A stretch of DNA of 64,000 bases, taken from NCBI RefSeq assembly GCF_040096055.1, contig NZ_JBBMFK010000013.1, forward strand, positions 50,481 through 114,480, written 5' to 3'. Positions 6,758-16,358 of the stretch are shown here, one piece after another. A program made the translations under genes and the position numbers. Position 1 is the stretch's first letter. Each line of letters starts with the position of its first letter. Below the pieces are notes generated by a model that did not search any database, was not told the DNA's origin, and was given only the letters and a program-made list of their open reading frames with translations. This DNA comes from Pseudoflavonifractor intestinihominis (lineage in GTDB: Bacteria; Bacillota; Clostridia; Oscillospirales; Oscillospiraceae).

Positions 6758-9700
6758 TTAAGAACCGCTTACAAGCTTGAGGTTGGTCAGGGACAGGATT
6801 CCATCGCCCGAGGCGGTAATGGTAATCTCATTGCCGGGTTTCACGCCATCCAGCAGGTAATACATCTCCACTGCGGAGGTAATCTCGTAATCTTGCCCCT
6901 CCACAGTGAAGGTCATTTCTTTGCCGGATACCAGCTTGGCGCCGATCTGGACGATGGAGCCGCCCTCAGGCACGGTAAAGGTGATCTGATCGTCGGCCTT
7001 CAGATAGACCTCGTTGTTGGGACCCACGTTGGCGTAGTCAGCAGCGCTGTTTGTAGACGCACCAAGCGTATCTACATAAACGCTGTTGCTCTGATCCCAC
7101 GCTCCGTCATACAGAAGGATGTTGCGGATCTCGCTGTAGGTCACATTACCCTCGTTATCCTGAGTGTAATTGGGATAATCGCCGATGGGCTTGTAGATAC
7201 GGACGCCGTCCAGGACAAAGGTAGCAGAATCACTCTTCGCCCAGTCCCGGCCACTCAAATAGCCCGCCGTAACCGTAACGGTATAGTTGCCCAGCGCAAG
7301 TTCATCTACTTTCAGGACAGGCACCTGGTAGAGCGCGCCGCCGTTCGCATAGTAGCAGTCCACAAAGTAGTAATTATTGGTTTCTTCGCCCTCAACATGG
7401 ACCGTGATGCAGCCGGAGGTGGCGTCGGTCATGCTGACCAGCTGGAAGCCGGTGCCGTGGAAGCTGAAGGTAGCCGTAGCGGTTTCGCCGCTTGTCAGCG
7501 TAACCTTGTGGGCGCTGCCGCCGCTGTAAGTAGTATCCGTGGCATAAGCAGCATCATGTCCGTAGACAGCCTTATCACCCAGCTTGCTGGTAGTCTGAGT
7601 GCGACCGGTAATGGTGGTACCAACAGTCTCCCAGCCCTTGCCATACTCAATGGCTCCGAAGGTATCCTCGTAGTACACCGTGGAAGCGGGCACCACATAC
7701 AGCACCCAGTCAATTGACTGCGCGCCAATTGTGACCTTCATCCGGAATGTTTCGCTGCCATTCATTATTTTGCTGGGCGTATAGATATAATTTCCACTGC
7801 CATCTTTCTTCAATGTACCATAATTGCCAGTAACTCCACTTCCCGAATCGCCAACTGCGCTTATGCTGCTAGCATTTTTGTCGAAGAAAGTAGGACCAAT
7901 TTTAACAGGCAGTCCAAAATCAACAATTGCGGTAGCTGCATTTTTATCGGTACTGTAGTAGAGATACAGATCATCGCCATCGCTACTGACGGTAATCTTA
8001 TTGGCAAACTCAAAAAATCCGCTGGTATATGCGGGATTCATATTAGGAACCTTTGCCAAGTCATCTGTACGATAATATACTGTTTCTTCTCGACCCAGAG
8101 CATTCGTGATTACACCAGGCGTAAGATTCCCATTGTTCAACGTCCAGCCTGTGAAGTCTGCCGCTTCCTCAACGCTTTCTCCTGCAGTTCGAGTAGCAAT
8201 ATCATAGGAATGGAATTCCTGCCCCGATGTTTCGTTAATATAGTGAACCGTCAGATTGCTATACTCCGGATTTACTTCCAGCACATAGCGAACCAGTTTC
8301 ACATTATCTCTGCCATTGGACTCGCCAAATGTCAGAGAAGGTACAATCGGGTCTGTCCCAGATTCGGATGTCCACACAACCTCCGCAGAGGCCTCATCAT
8401 ATTGAATGTCAATCTGCGACAGCGTTCCAACGCTCCGATAATTTGTAGAGCTGGCAGTGAGCACCTCGATCCGTGACAATACATAATAGGGATCGCTCAG
8501 AGAAGCGCGAATCATGCCAATAGTCCGGCCTTTTCCGGTATTATTATGGTAGAGCAGGGTCTTTTCATTTGCAAAATCATTGGGGTAGAAGCCGGAAGGA
8601 TACTCTACCTGGAAATCAAGAAGCGCCCAATCTTCCTTTCCAATCAGGTAGAAGCCGTCCTGTCGGGCTCCGTAATCCACGACCTGTGTCTCAAGCTCCG
8701 TCGTGACATCCGTTACCTGAAGGTAATAGGCGACTAACTGATCGTTATCCTTTATATCGACCCACTGACCATCTGCATTTTGATACTGCCATCCGCCATT
8801 GCGGTAGCGCACTGCTGTCATCGTGTGCGTATCATCGGCCATCGTTTTGTCCGAACCATCACACGTACACTGAATATCGCCAAAGATTCCCTTGTGAGTC
8901 TGACCGCTGCCGCCTGCGCCGGTTCCCGCATGTGTAGCTCTGGCGGAACTGTTGTAATCAATCTCCACTACTTTCCAAAAAGCGTATTCAACATCGCCAT
9001 CTGCGATGCGTGCCGGAATATCAGAAAATTGATATCCTTCCTCGGTTGCCGCCGCTTGCGCCTCAATCGCAATCGTATTCGCACCATTATAATTCAGTCG
9101 TCTATTTGTAATAAACAGCTCAATTGTAAGCGGTGACACCCCACTCAGGTCCTCCTCAGTGACCACAACCTTGATAACATAGTCATTGACTGTTACCAGA
9201 GTCTCACCAACTTGCAGGCCGCTAACGGTAATCTCCGTAGTCCCCTCCACAGGCTGCTGTGCAATCTCATAGGCAGCGCCGTAACTGCTGGTACTTTCCG
9301 CTGTGCTCCAATTATTACCGCCGGATAAGTAGTAGGTCTTTTCTACCCGATCAAACCATTCCCACTCTGTCTTAGTGTAGTAGAATCCCTTAGTGGAATC
9401 ATAGCTCCAGCTGTAAGGAGTTCTGCTGAGAGATGCCCTCTCTGTTAAGTATTGACCGGTAGCAGGATCATAAATCGTATAAGAACTTCCGCTCTTACTG
9501 ATTTTCCACTGGGTAGCTTCTGTCACATTAGTGGTGTTTCTCACCGCATAATTATAATACCTAGAGTAAACTTCCAGATAATTGCCGTTACCATCACTGA
9601 TAAAGTAAGTCCCATCGGGTGCTGTGACCTTATTGCCGCATATAATGCCGCCCTGACCAGGGGTGTACTTACCAACTGTCACAGCCGCAATATTGCCATT

Positions 9701-11587
9701 CTGTACGTCTGCTTTAGCATTGGAATAATCGCCAGAAATCGTGATACTTTTTTTGCTATTAACTGCTACCGAAACTGTCTGATCCGGCTCAGCCATAACC
9801 GCCACACCCACTGTGGAGAAATGGGGCGCAGTAAAGGTGTAGACGCCATCATTCAAACTGCCATCGTCGGCATACTCCACCTTACCGTCGGAGGAGAGCA
9901 CAAAGCCCCTCAGCTGGACGTCAGAATAGATCCAATCCTCAGGCAGAGGGATGGAGACCTGGGCGCTCTGGGTATAATTTCCGTTATTCAGACTGATGTC
10001 ATAGGCAACATAGGTGCTGTCCGCCAGCGCCGGAATCGCCTTCTCATGCTTCACCGCACTGATGCTGGTCACTCCGGAGGCAGAAACAGTGATATTGGTT
10101 ACATTGTCCGTTACCGAAGCAGCCGGTACATTAATAGTACCGTTGGCATTGAAGCCGCCGGGAGTCACGGAGGTATCAACCGTGTCCGCAGTCACAATCT
10201 GGTCCTGCATACGGGCCGCCATAATGCGCAGAGGCACACGAACCTTCTCTGCTACCTTCTGCTCAGTCTCATCATTGGGATAATCGCTCCAGATGCAGAA
10301 CATGGAGCCCACCGGATCGGAGATATTGCTCCCTCCAGCAAATGTGTTGTTATCAAAATCATATCGGTATGTATCGCTGCTGTCCCAACTGTCTTCTTTC
10401 CCCAGGACGTAATAATAATCGCCGTGGGTGTTGATGAGCTGATAGCCCCGCTTCTCTAGCGTAGATGCCTCTGCCAAATCATAGGCGTACTCATTCCACC
10501 CAGAGGACCAGTAACAGACCTGGATATCAGTGCTGGGCGCGTAGTCAGTATTATCCTTATAGCAGAAGCTGTCGTTGAAGGCCCGGGGGGTCATGCCAGC
10601 TTTTTCTATAATAACTGCCAGATCGTTGATGTACTCGATCAGCTTGCTATAAACCTCTGGTTGATTGTAATAAATATAGTTCAGTCCCATGACAGGACTA
10701 TATTCCGTACCGAGATCATTGGCAAACTCATCGGCGCCGATGTTGAAGGTCTTGCAGCCCTGCTTTGCAAACCACTCGGCGTAAGCGCTCACCACACCCT
10801 CAGCAAAGCGCACCGCCTCGTCGTTTTCAAGATCGATAGTGCTCTCGCTGATCCGATTCTGATTATCAGTCCAGCGATACTCCTGGAAAGCGTTCAGAAT
10901 GGCGCCCATGTGGCCGGGGCTGTTCAGCAGCGGGACGATCTCAATATTCTTACTCTGGGCATAGTCAATGATCTCCGCCATTTGATCTGCGGTGATATAT
11001 TCCTGGCTCAGAGCCTTGGTAAGATCCACGGTCTTGCTGTTATAGACCTGAACTTCCTTGTACTGGGGCTCAGGCTCCGCCTCGCTGCTCCCGGCGGGCT
11101 CGGAAGTCTGGGCAGCATCCGCCTCGCCAGTGCCCTCTTCGGGCTGGGCGGCGTCAGAAGCCTGAGGCAGAGCGGAGTCCGTCACGTCGGTGTCGCCGGC
11201 CGCAGCCGCGTCCGTCTCAGGAGACTGCGTCTCCTCAGCTTCCACTTCCATCAGGACGGTCTCATAGCCGCCCACTTCGATCTGCATCTGATCATAAGGC
11301 AGAGAGAACCGGAAGCCCTCATTATTAGAGAAGTCCAGCTCCAGTTGCGTATATCCCAGGGCAGAAATCTCGTTGATGAGTGCCTTGATCCACTCGGGGC
11401 TGAAGTACTTCCGGCCCATGTCCAGGTGGACGATACGGTCAAAAGTACTTTCCGTGGTCGTGCTGGCCGAAGCAGCAGCTGAATCTCCAGCCGAAGCGTT
11501 GACCATGGGCGCCATGCCGAAGATCATCGCCAGGCTGAGGACCAGAGCAACCGCTTTGGCTGCGCCCTTACGCACTGCTTTCTTCAT
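6758..11587 (-). CDS. Very large secreted GH20 beta-N-acetylhexosaminidase-like protein
   Basis: 1609 residues with a signal peptide (MKKAVRKGAAKAVALVLSLA). After a low-complexity linker (residues about 90-180, rich in E, A, S, D) comes a GH20 TIM barrel: RIVHLDMGRKYFSPEWIK, LELDFSNNEGF and the catalytic Asp-Glu pair in NIGADEF (Asp286-Glu287). GH20 enzymes remove terminal GlcNAc/GalNAc from glycans such as mucin. The long C-terminal two-thirds hold beta-rich modules, including a MucBP-like stretch (LTVHYINETSGQEF) and late carbohydrate-binding-like domains. No sortase signal or SLH domain is seen. The frame extends upstream to 11707, but ATG at 11587 has GGGAGG 9 bases before it, so it is the start. 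The middle (about 7740-10000) is clearly more AT-rich than its neighbours. Confidence 0.85.
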   Translation of the reverse strand: MKKAVRKGAAKAVALVLSLAMIFGMAPMVNASAGDSAAASASTTTESTFDRIVHLDMGRKYFSPEWIKALINEISALGYTQLELDFSNNEGFRFSLPYDQMQIEVGGYETVLMEVEAEETQSPETDAAAAGDTDVTDSALPQASDAAQPEEGTGEADAAQTSEPAGSSEAEPEPQYKEVQVYNSKTVDLTKALSQEYITADQMAEIIDYAQSKNIEIVPLLNSPGHMGAILNAFQEYRWTDNQNRISESTIDLENDEAVRFAEGVVSAYAEWFAKQGCKTFNIGADEFANDLGTEYSPVMGLNYIYYNQPEVYSKLIEYINDLAVIIEKAGMTPRAFNDSFCYKDNTDYAPSTDIQVCYWSSGWNEYAYDLAEASTLEKRGYQLINTHGDYYYVLGKEDSWDSSDTYRYDFDNNTFAGGSNISDPVGSMFCIWSDYPNDETEQKVAEKVRVPLRIMAARMQDQIVTADTVDTSVTPGGFNANGTINVPAASVTDNVTNITVSASGVTSISAVKHEKAIPALADSTYVAYDISLNNGNYTQSAQVSIPLPEDWIYSDVQLRGFVLSSDGKVEYADDGSLNDGVYTFTAPHFSTVGVAVMAEPDQTVSVAVNSKKSITISGDYSNAKADVQNGNIAAVTVGKYTPGQGGIICGNKVTAPDGTYFISDGNGNYLEVYSRYYNYAVRNTTNVTEATQWKISKSGSSYTIYDPATGQYLTERASLSRTPYSWSYDSTKGFYYTKTEWEWFDRVEKTYYLSGGNNWSTAESTSSYGAAYEIAQQPVEGTTEITVSGLQVGETLVTVNDYVIKVVVTEEDLSGVSPLTIELFITNRRLNYNGANTIAIEAQAAATEEGYQFSDIPARIADGDVEYAFWKVVEIDYNSSARATHAGTGAGGSGQTHKGIFGDIQCTCDGSDKTMADDTHTMTAVRYRNGGWQYQNADGQWVDIKDNDQLVAYYLQVTDVTTELETQVVDYGARQDGFYLIGKEDWALLDFQVEYPSGFYPNDFANEKTLLYHNNTGKGRTIGMIRASLSDPYYVLSRIEVLTASSTNYRSVGTLSQIDIQYDEASAEVVWTSESGTDPIVPSLTFGESNGRDNVKLVRYVLEVNPEYSNLTVHYINETSGQEFHSYDIATRTAGESVEEAADFTGWTLNNGNLTPGVITNALGREETVYYRTDDLAKVPNMNPAYTSGFFEFANKITVSSDGDDLYLYYSTDKNAATAIVDFGLPVKIGPTFFDKNASSISAVGDSGSGVTGNYGTLKKDGSGNYIYTPSKIMNGSETFRMKVTIGAQSIDWVLYVVPASTVYYEDTFGAIEYGKGWETVGTTITGRTQTTSKLGDKAVYGHDAAYATDTTYSGGSAHKVTLTSGETATATFSFHGTGFQLVSMTDATSGCITVHVEGEETNNYYFVDCYYANGGALYQVPVLKVDELALGNYTVTVTAGYLSGRDWAKSDSATFVLDGVRIYKPIGDYPNYTQDNEGNVTYSEIRNILLYDGAWDQSNSVYVDTLGASTNSAADYANVGPNNEVYLKADDQITFTVPEGGSIVQIGAKLVSGKEMTFTVEGQDYEITSAVEMYYLLDGVKPGNEITITASGDGILSLTNLKLVSGS

Positions 11588-11596
11588 AATTTTTCT

Positions 11597-11626
11597 CCTC
11601 CCTTGCAAAACAGTTGCCCCGCAAGG
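11597..11626 (-). promoter_or_regulatory. Leader hairpin overlapping the RBS of the GH20 gene
   Basis: On the minus strand CCTTGC (11621-11626) can pair with GCAAGG (11601-11606) across a 14-base loop. The 3' arm overlaps two bases of the GGGAGG ribosome binding site (11597-11602). A second small stem (GCCGG/CCGGC) lies just upstream. The transcript leader is about 125 bases long. Translational control is possible but not shown. Confidence 0.4.
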
Positions 11627-11719
11627 CCGGCTTCCGGCGTCACCGTCGATACAGGGGTCTGGCTGCAAACCATCAGGCACGTTCCGACGCTTCCGCCGAA
11701 AACACACCTATTTTTGGCT

Positions 11720-11748
11720 AGTATAGCATAGGCGGCCGCTAAATTCAA
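11720..11748 (-). promoter_or_regulatory. Promoter of the GH20 gene
   Basis: Minus strand: TTGAAT (11743-11748), a 17-base spacer, TATACT (11720-11725). The transcript would have a leader of about 125 bases. Confidence 0.6.
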
Positions 11749-11910
11749 GAATCTTCCTTTATTCTTTCGGATATTTTTTAACAAGTGGTCCCCCTTTTTT
11801 ATTTATTCACCCGCATTTTTGCAATGTTTCGCGCATATGTAACCAAAAAGCGTCATATATCACTCACAAACTAATTTTGGAATTTTCCCCTTCCTGTGGG
11901 TGATTTTTTA

Positions 11911-11957
11911 TTGCCGTTTCCTTTTAACTATGCTATAATTTGTCGTGTGTTATAGCA
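11911..11957 (+). promoter_or_regulatory. Promoter of the VWA/SLH gene with an inverted repeat over the -10
   Basis: TTGCCG (11911-11916), 17-base spacer, TATAAT (11934-11939). A perfect 8-bp inverted repeat, TGCTATAA (11931-11938) and TTATAGCA (11950-11957), covers the -10 and start site and may be an operator. The rest of the 438-base divergent intergenic region (11588-12025) is AT-rich with no coding signal. Confidence 0.6.
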
Positions 11958-12025
11958 TGAGGCGCGCAGATTCTCCGGCTGTCTGTCGCGCTGTTTTATG
12001 CAAATTGCAAACGGAGGTATGACCT

Positions 12026-14320
12026 ATGCGTATGCGCAAATTCCTGGCCGCGGCGCTGGCTGTCGTCATGCTGATCGGCATGCTCCCCGCCGCCTCTGCC
12101 ACGGTAACCAACCCGCCTGCCAACACCGAGAACGGCATCACCCTGGGCAAGCAGGCCAGCGAGCTGGCCGGCAGCGACACCACCATCACCCTGGATGTGG
12201 TGGCCAACACCAACGCCAACCCCATCGCCATCCAGTTCGTGCTGGACGCCACCCAGAGCCTCTTCCTCAGCGAGGATAACAAGACCTACGTGGAGAACTG
12301 GGCCAACGCCCTCAAGTTCATGGCCGACAAGAACATCTACGCCGGCCTGACCATCTTCACCACCACCGCCCAGACCGTGGTGGAGCCCCAGCTGCTGACC
12401 AGCAGCTCCGAGGCCGCCCTCTCCGGCGTGGAGGATGAGTGTGCCGCCTTTGTTCTGGCCTCTGACCACGGCACCAACGTCCAGGCCGGTATCCGGGAGG
12501 GCCTGAGCGCCCTCAACAGCCTGTCCACCGACACCGTGGCCGCTGACAAGCGCTATCTGGTGCTCATCACCGACGGCGGCAGCTTCTACTGGCTGGACGA
12601 CAACGGCAGCGCTGTGAACAACTCCTACTACAAGGCCGACGGCACCACCGCCACCATGGCCAACAGCGACGCCGCCGAGGGCGGCTACCAGGCCCTGACC
12701 GACCTGGACGACCTGCTGGCCCTGAACCTGTCCGCCGCCCCCAAGACCTACGGCAGCGCCTCCGCCAGCGAGCCTCTGCCCGCCGCTGTCCAGGCCGTCA
12801 AGGACGACGCCAACGCCTACACCAACTTCGAGACCGGCGTCTACTTCGCCGCCAAGGAGCTAGACAAGGTGGCGGAGGCCGGCGTGAAACTGGTCACCGT
12901 GGGCTATCCTTATTATGAGGACGACGCCAATGTCAGCGCCCTGTCCACGCTGGCCGCTCAGTTCATCGATTACGCCCAGAGCAAGAGCGTGACCGGCGGC
13001 GCCTTTGACGCCACCCTGGACAACACCGCCTCCCAGCTGGACAACATCATCAGCGCCATGTACGGCCAGTCCGCCAACGTGGCGGTCCCCGCCGGCAGCG
13101 TCATCACCGACGTGCTGGGCTACAGCTCCTCCGACGGCTACAACTTCGATCTGGCCACCGACAAGGCCATCCGTGTCAGCCTGACCAACGCCAACGGCAC
13201 CAACGAGGGCGGTCTGTACTGGGAGAGCCAGACCCTGGGCGACAAGGACAGCCTGGTCTTCCACACCGACGACGGCGCCGAGTTCCTCACGCTCAATTAC
13301 ACCAAGGCCTCTGACGGCACCGAGCAGTTCACCCTCACCCTGCACCAGGACCTGCTCCGCGGCCAGAAGCTGTCCATCACCTACTCCGCCAGACTGGTGG
13401 GCCACATGGGCTTTGCCGGCACCTACATCGCCTACCCCAACGTGGAGGCTTATCTGACCCCCAAGGACAGTGAGTCCAAGCTGTACTTCCCCCGTCCCTC
13501 TGTGACCTACACCGTCATCGGCGGTGACGACGGCGAGACCGATATTGACGACCCCGATGTCCCCCTGGGCCCCGGTCCTGACCTGAACACCACCGATCAC
13601 TTCGCCTACATCATCGGCCGTGACGACGGTCTGGTCCACCCCCTGGCCTCCATCACCCGCGCCGAGGTGGCCACCATCTTCTTCCGCATGCTCACCGACC
13701 AGTCCCGCGCCATGCTCTGGAGCACCAACAGCGGCTATGTCGACACTGACAGCAGCGACTGGTTCAACAACGCCGCCGCCACCCTGACCAACGCCGGCAT
13801 CATCACCGGCAAGCCCGGCGGTCTCTTCGACCCCGACGCCCCCATCACCCGCGCCGAGTTTGCCACCATCGCGGTCCGCTTCTTCGGCGGTACCTATGAG
13901 GGCGAGGACATCTTCCCCGACATCGCCGGCCACTGGGCCAACCAGTACATCAACCGCGCCGCCGTCCTGGGCATCATTGAGGGCCGCGGCGACGGCACCT
14001 TCGATCCCGACGCCTACATCACCCGTGCCGAGGCCATGACCATCGTCAACCGCACCCTGGGCCGTGCTCCCTCCACGGAGAACATGCTGCCCGGCATGAT
14101 CACCTGGCCCGACAACATGGATACCAGCGTCTGGTACTATGCGGCCGTTCAGGAGGCCACCAACTCCCACGACTATGAGTTCATCACCGTGGATGGCGCT
14201 CAGGTCGAGTCCTGGACCGAACTCCTGCCCGTCCGCGACTGGGCCGCTCTGGAGCGCGCCTGGTCCACCGCCAACTCCGCCCCCGATCCCAACGGCGGCG
14301 AGGTCGCCGGCGATCAGTAA
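12026..14320 (+). CDS. Secreted VWA-domain protein with three SLH domains
   Basis: 764 residues: signal peptide (MRMRKFLAAALAVVMLIGML), von Willebrand factor A-like domain (residues about 65-330), a beta-rich middle, an acidic Asp/Pro linker near 500, and three SLH domains with the typical pattern ITRAE at residues about 535-715 (SITRAEVATIF, PITRAEFATIAV, YITRAEAMTIV). SLH domains bind pyruvylated secondary wall polymers, so this protein should sit on the cell surface. The VWA MIDAS is degenerate: the usual DxSxS reads DATQS (FVLDATQSL). Such proteins are adhesins or scaffold parts; a ligand cannot be named. RBS GGAGG stands before ATG 12026. It ends in a strong bidirectional terminator. Confidence 0.85.
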   Translation: MRMRKFLAAALAVVMLIGMLPAASATVTNPPANTENGITLGKQASELAGSDTTITLDVVANTNANPIAIQFVLDATQSLFLSEDNKTYVENWANALKFMADKNIYAGLTIFTTTAQTVVEPQLLTSSSEAALSGVEDECAAFVLASDHGTNVQAGIREGLSALNSLSTDTVAADKRYLVLITDGGSFYWLDDNGSAVNNSYYKADGTTATMANSDAAEGGYQALTDLDDLLALNLSAAPKTYGSASASEPLPAAVQAVKDDANAYTNFETGVYFAAKELDKVAEAGVKLVTVGYPYYEDDANVSALSTLAAQFIDYAQSKSVTGGAFDATLDNTASQLDNIISAMYGQSANVAVPAGSVITDVLGYSSSDGYNFDLATDKAIRVSLTNANGTNEGGLYWESQTLGDKDSLVFHTDDGAEFLTLNYTKASDGTEQFTLTLHQDLLRGQKLSITYSARLVGHMGFAGTYIAYPNVEAYLTPKDSESKLYFPRPSVTYTVIGGDDGETDIDDPDVPLGPGPDLNTTDHFAYIIGRDDGLVHPLASITRAEVATIFFRMLTDQSRAMLWSTNSGYVDTDSSDWFNNAAATLTNAGIITGKPGGLFDPDAPITRAEFATIAVRFFGGTYEGEDIFPDIAGHWANQYINRAAVLGIIEGRGDGTFDPDAYITRAEAMTIVNRTLGRAPSTENMLPGMITWPDNMDTSVWYYAAVQEATNSHDYEFITVDGAQVESWTELLPVRDWAALERAWSTANSAPDPNGGEVAGDQ

Positions 14321-14334
14321 TAACGCCCAACAGC

Positions 14335-14378
14335 AAACGGCCCCCTGTGAATCTCGGATTCACAGGGGGCCGTTTTTT
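14335..14378. terminator. Bidirectional intrinsic terminator
   Basis: Perfect stem of about 19 bp (AAACGGCCCCC... loop TCG at 14354-14356) followed by T6; serves the convergent VWA/SLH and ABC exporter genes. Confidence 0.92.
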
Positions 14379-14403
14379 ATATTCTTCCTCCGGAAGCGAT
14401 AGA

Positions 14404-16191
14404 TCAGAAATCCATGGCCATGCGGCCCGACTCCTCCCGGCTCAGCTCGGTCACCCGGGTGTCCATCACCCGGTAGACCCGCTGGCACAGGCTGAGCACG
14501 CTGGGCCGGTGGGTGGTAACGATACAGGTCTTTCCCCTGCCGCAGCCCGCGATATTGCGCAGCACAGCCCGCTCGGTTGCCACGTCCAGAGCCGAGGTGG
14601 CCTCATCCAGCAGGAGGATGGGCGCGTCCCGCAGCATGGCCCGGGCCAGGGCCAGCCGCTGTGCCTGGCCCTCGGACAGGCCCTTTCCCCGCTCCCCCAC
14701 CGGACTGTTGATCTGCTCCGGCAGCTTCTCCACAAACTCCCAGGCGCAGGCCAGCTTCAGCGCCTCAATGATCTCCTCATCGGTGGCCGTCTCCTTCACC
14801 AGGCGCATATTCTCCGCCACCGTACCGGAGAATATGGTGTTGCCCTGGGGCACATAGGCGAAGAGCCGCCGGGTCTCCGCATTGGCAGGCACCTCCCGGC
14901 CGTCGCAGTCCCGGAGCACCACGCTCCCCTCTCCCGGGCACACCAGGCCCAGGATCAGGCGGATCAGGGTGGTCTTGCCCTCGCCGGAGGGCCCCACCAG
15001 GGCCACAATCTCCCCCGGCGCGGCGTGGAAGGCCGAATCGGTGATGACCTGATCCCCCTCCCGGTAGGAGAAGGTCACATGCTCCATGCGCACCTCAAAG
15101 CCTCCGCCGCTGTGGATATCCAGCTTGCCGCTCTCCGGAAGGTGCACCTCCCGGGGCAGCTCCGCCAGCTCCCGGATCCGGTGGGCCGAGACTGAGCTGC
15201 TGAGAAAGCTGGGAACGATGCCCACCAGATTGGTGAAGGCGGTAGACAGCTCATTGCGCTGCTGAAGGAAGAGGGTCATGGTACCGTATGTAATGCCGCC
15301 GCCCCACAGGCGGAACAGGCAGTACCCGAAGGCCACGAACTGGACCACGATCCCCAGCAGCGACATGAGCGCGCCGCTCTTGATGGAGAACAGGTTGTAC
15401 TTCAGGCTGATGTCCCTGAACCTGGCCTGCCACCAGCGGATCTTGCCGCTGTAGTGGGGGCCAACGCCAAAGGATTTGATGGTGTCGAAGTTGCTGACCG
15501 CCTCCACTTCAAAGGCCATCAGGTCGCTGCTGGCCTCCCGCACCTGCCGGTTGTACTCCCGCTGCCGCCGCACCAGCAGCCGCCCCGCCAGCAGCAGGAA
15601 GGGCGCGCTGCCCAGGGCGATGAGGGCCATGGCCCAGTCGTAGTAGAACAGCACCAGAAAGGTGGCCACAAACTGGTACACCGCGATGATCACGCTGGGC
15701 AGCCACTTGATGGCGTTGCTGCTCACCGTGCTCACATCCCCGTTGAAGCGGTTGAGGATGTCGCCGCTGGTGTACCGGCTCAGGGACAGCCAGTCCGCGT
15801 CCATGATCTGGTCAAAGATGTCGGCCCGGATATCGTTGTCAATGTCCAGGGCCAGCCTGGTGGACACCCGGCTGATGACGCTGGTGAACAGCAAACTGAT
15901 GAGGGTACTGCCCACCATGATGAGGATCACCAGCCACAGCTTGCTGGTCTCATAGCCGGTGATGACATCGATGGCGTACTTTCCCGCCACGCTGCTCACC
16001 AGCCCCAGGGACGTGCTGAGGATGCCCATCAGGATATAGAACACGATGGCCCCCTTGTACCGGGCGCTGTACCCGAATATCCACTTCCAGTCCTCCAGGA
16101 TCTCGGAAAAGGTGCCGTCCTTCCACTTTCTCTTTAAAACATTCAGGGATTCGAAGGGGCTCTCCCCCAAATCCCGCTTTTTTCCCGCCAT
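14404..16191 (-). CDS. ABC exporter, fused permease and ATPase
   Basis: 595 residues. The N-terminal half is a type I exporter membrane domain with about six transmembrane segments (from residue 45). The C-terminal ATPase has Walker A GPSGEGKTT, Q-loop, signature LSEGQAQRLALARA (a variant of LSGGQ), Walker B ILLLDEATSALD and the switch His in TTHRPS. It is a half-transporter and should work as a dimer, either with itself or with an unlinked partner. Export of a peptide, lipid or drug is possible; no substrate is evident. The frame extends to 16317, but ATG 16191 with GGGAGG 6 bases upstream is the likely start. TATAAT on the minus strand at 16262-16267 may be its -10. Confidence 0.88.
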   Translation of the reverse strand: MAGKKRDLGESPFESLNVLKRKWKDGTFSEILEDWKWIFGYSARYKGAIVFYILMGILSTSLGLVSSVAGKYAIDVITGYETSKLWLVILIMVGSTLISLLFTSVISRVSTRLALDIDNDIRADIFDQIMDADWLSLSRYTSGDILNRFNGDVSTVSSNAIKWLPSVIIAVYQFVATFLVLFYYDWAMALIALGSAPFLLLAGRLLVRRQREYNRQVREASSDLMAFEVEAVSNFDTIKSFGVGPHYSGKIRWWQARFRDISLKYNLFSIKSGALMSLLGIVVQFVAFGYCLFRLWGGGITYGTMTLFLQQRNELSTAFTNLVGIVPSFLSSSVSAHRIRELAELPREVHLPESGKLDIHSGGGFEVRMEHVTFSYREGDQVITDSAFHAAPGEIVALVGPSGEGKTTLIRLILGLVCPGEGSVVLRDCDGREVPANAETRRLFAYVPQGNTIFSGTVAENMRLVKETATDEEIIEALKLACAWEFVEKLPEQINSPVGERGKGLSEGQAQRLALARAMLRDAPILLLDEATSALDVATERAVLRNIAGCGRGKTCIVTTHRPSVLSLCQRVYRVMDTRVTELSREESGRMAMDF

Positions 16192-16322
16192 AGTTTTCCT
16201 CCCGGTCTGGTCTGCCGTGCAGCGTCCGCAGGATCCGGCGCGGAACGCCTGTTTTTTCAACATTATACTATGTCCCGGCGGGTTGGAAAAGAGAATTCCG
16301 TTTTTTCCCTGTCTCAAGGCTG

Positions 16323-16352
16323 AAAAAGGGCGGGAGCTGTATGCTCCCGCCC
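16323..16352 (-). terminator. Terminator of the O-acylation operon
   Basis: 10-bp stem GGGCGGGAGC/GCTCCCGCCC with T5 on the minus strand, just after the last gene of the operon. Confidence 0.85.
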
Positions 16353-16358
16353 TGTCCC

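Noticed and set aside
11588..11713. Cyclic-di-GMP-I or cobalamin riboswitch before the GH20 gene
   Set aside because: A few short resemblances (GCAAACC on the opposite strand, GACGC) are present, but the core order does not fit either consensus.
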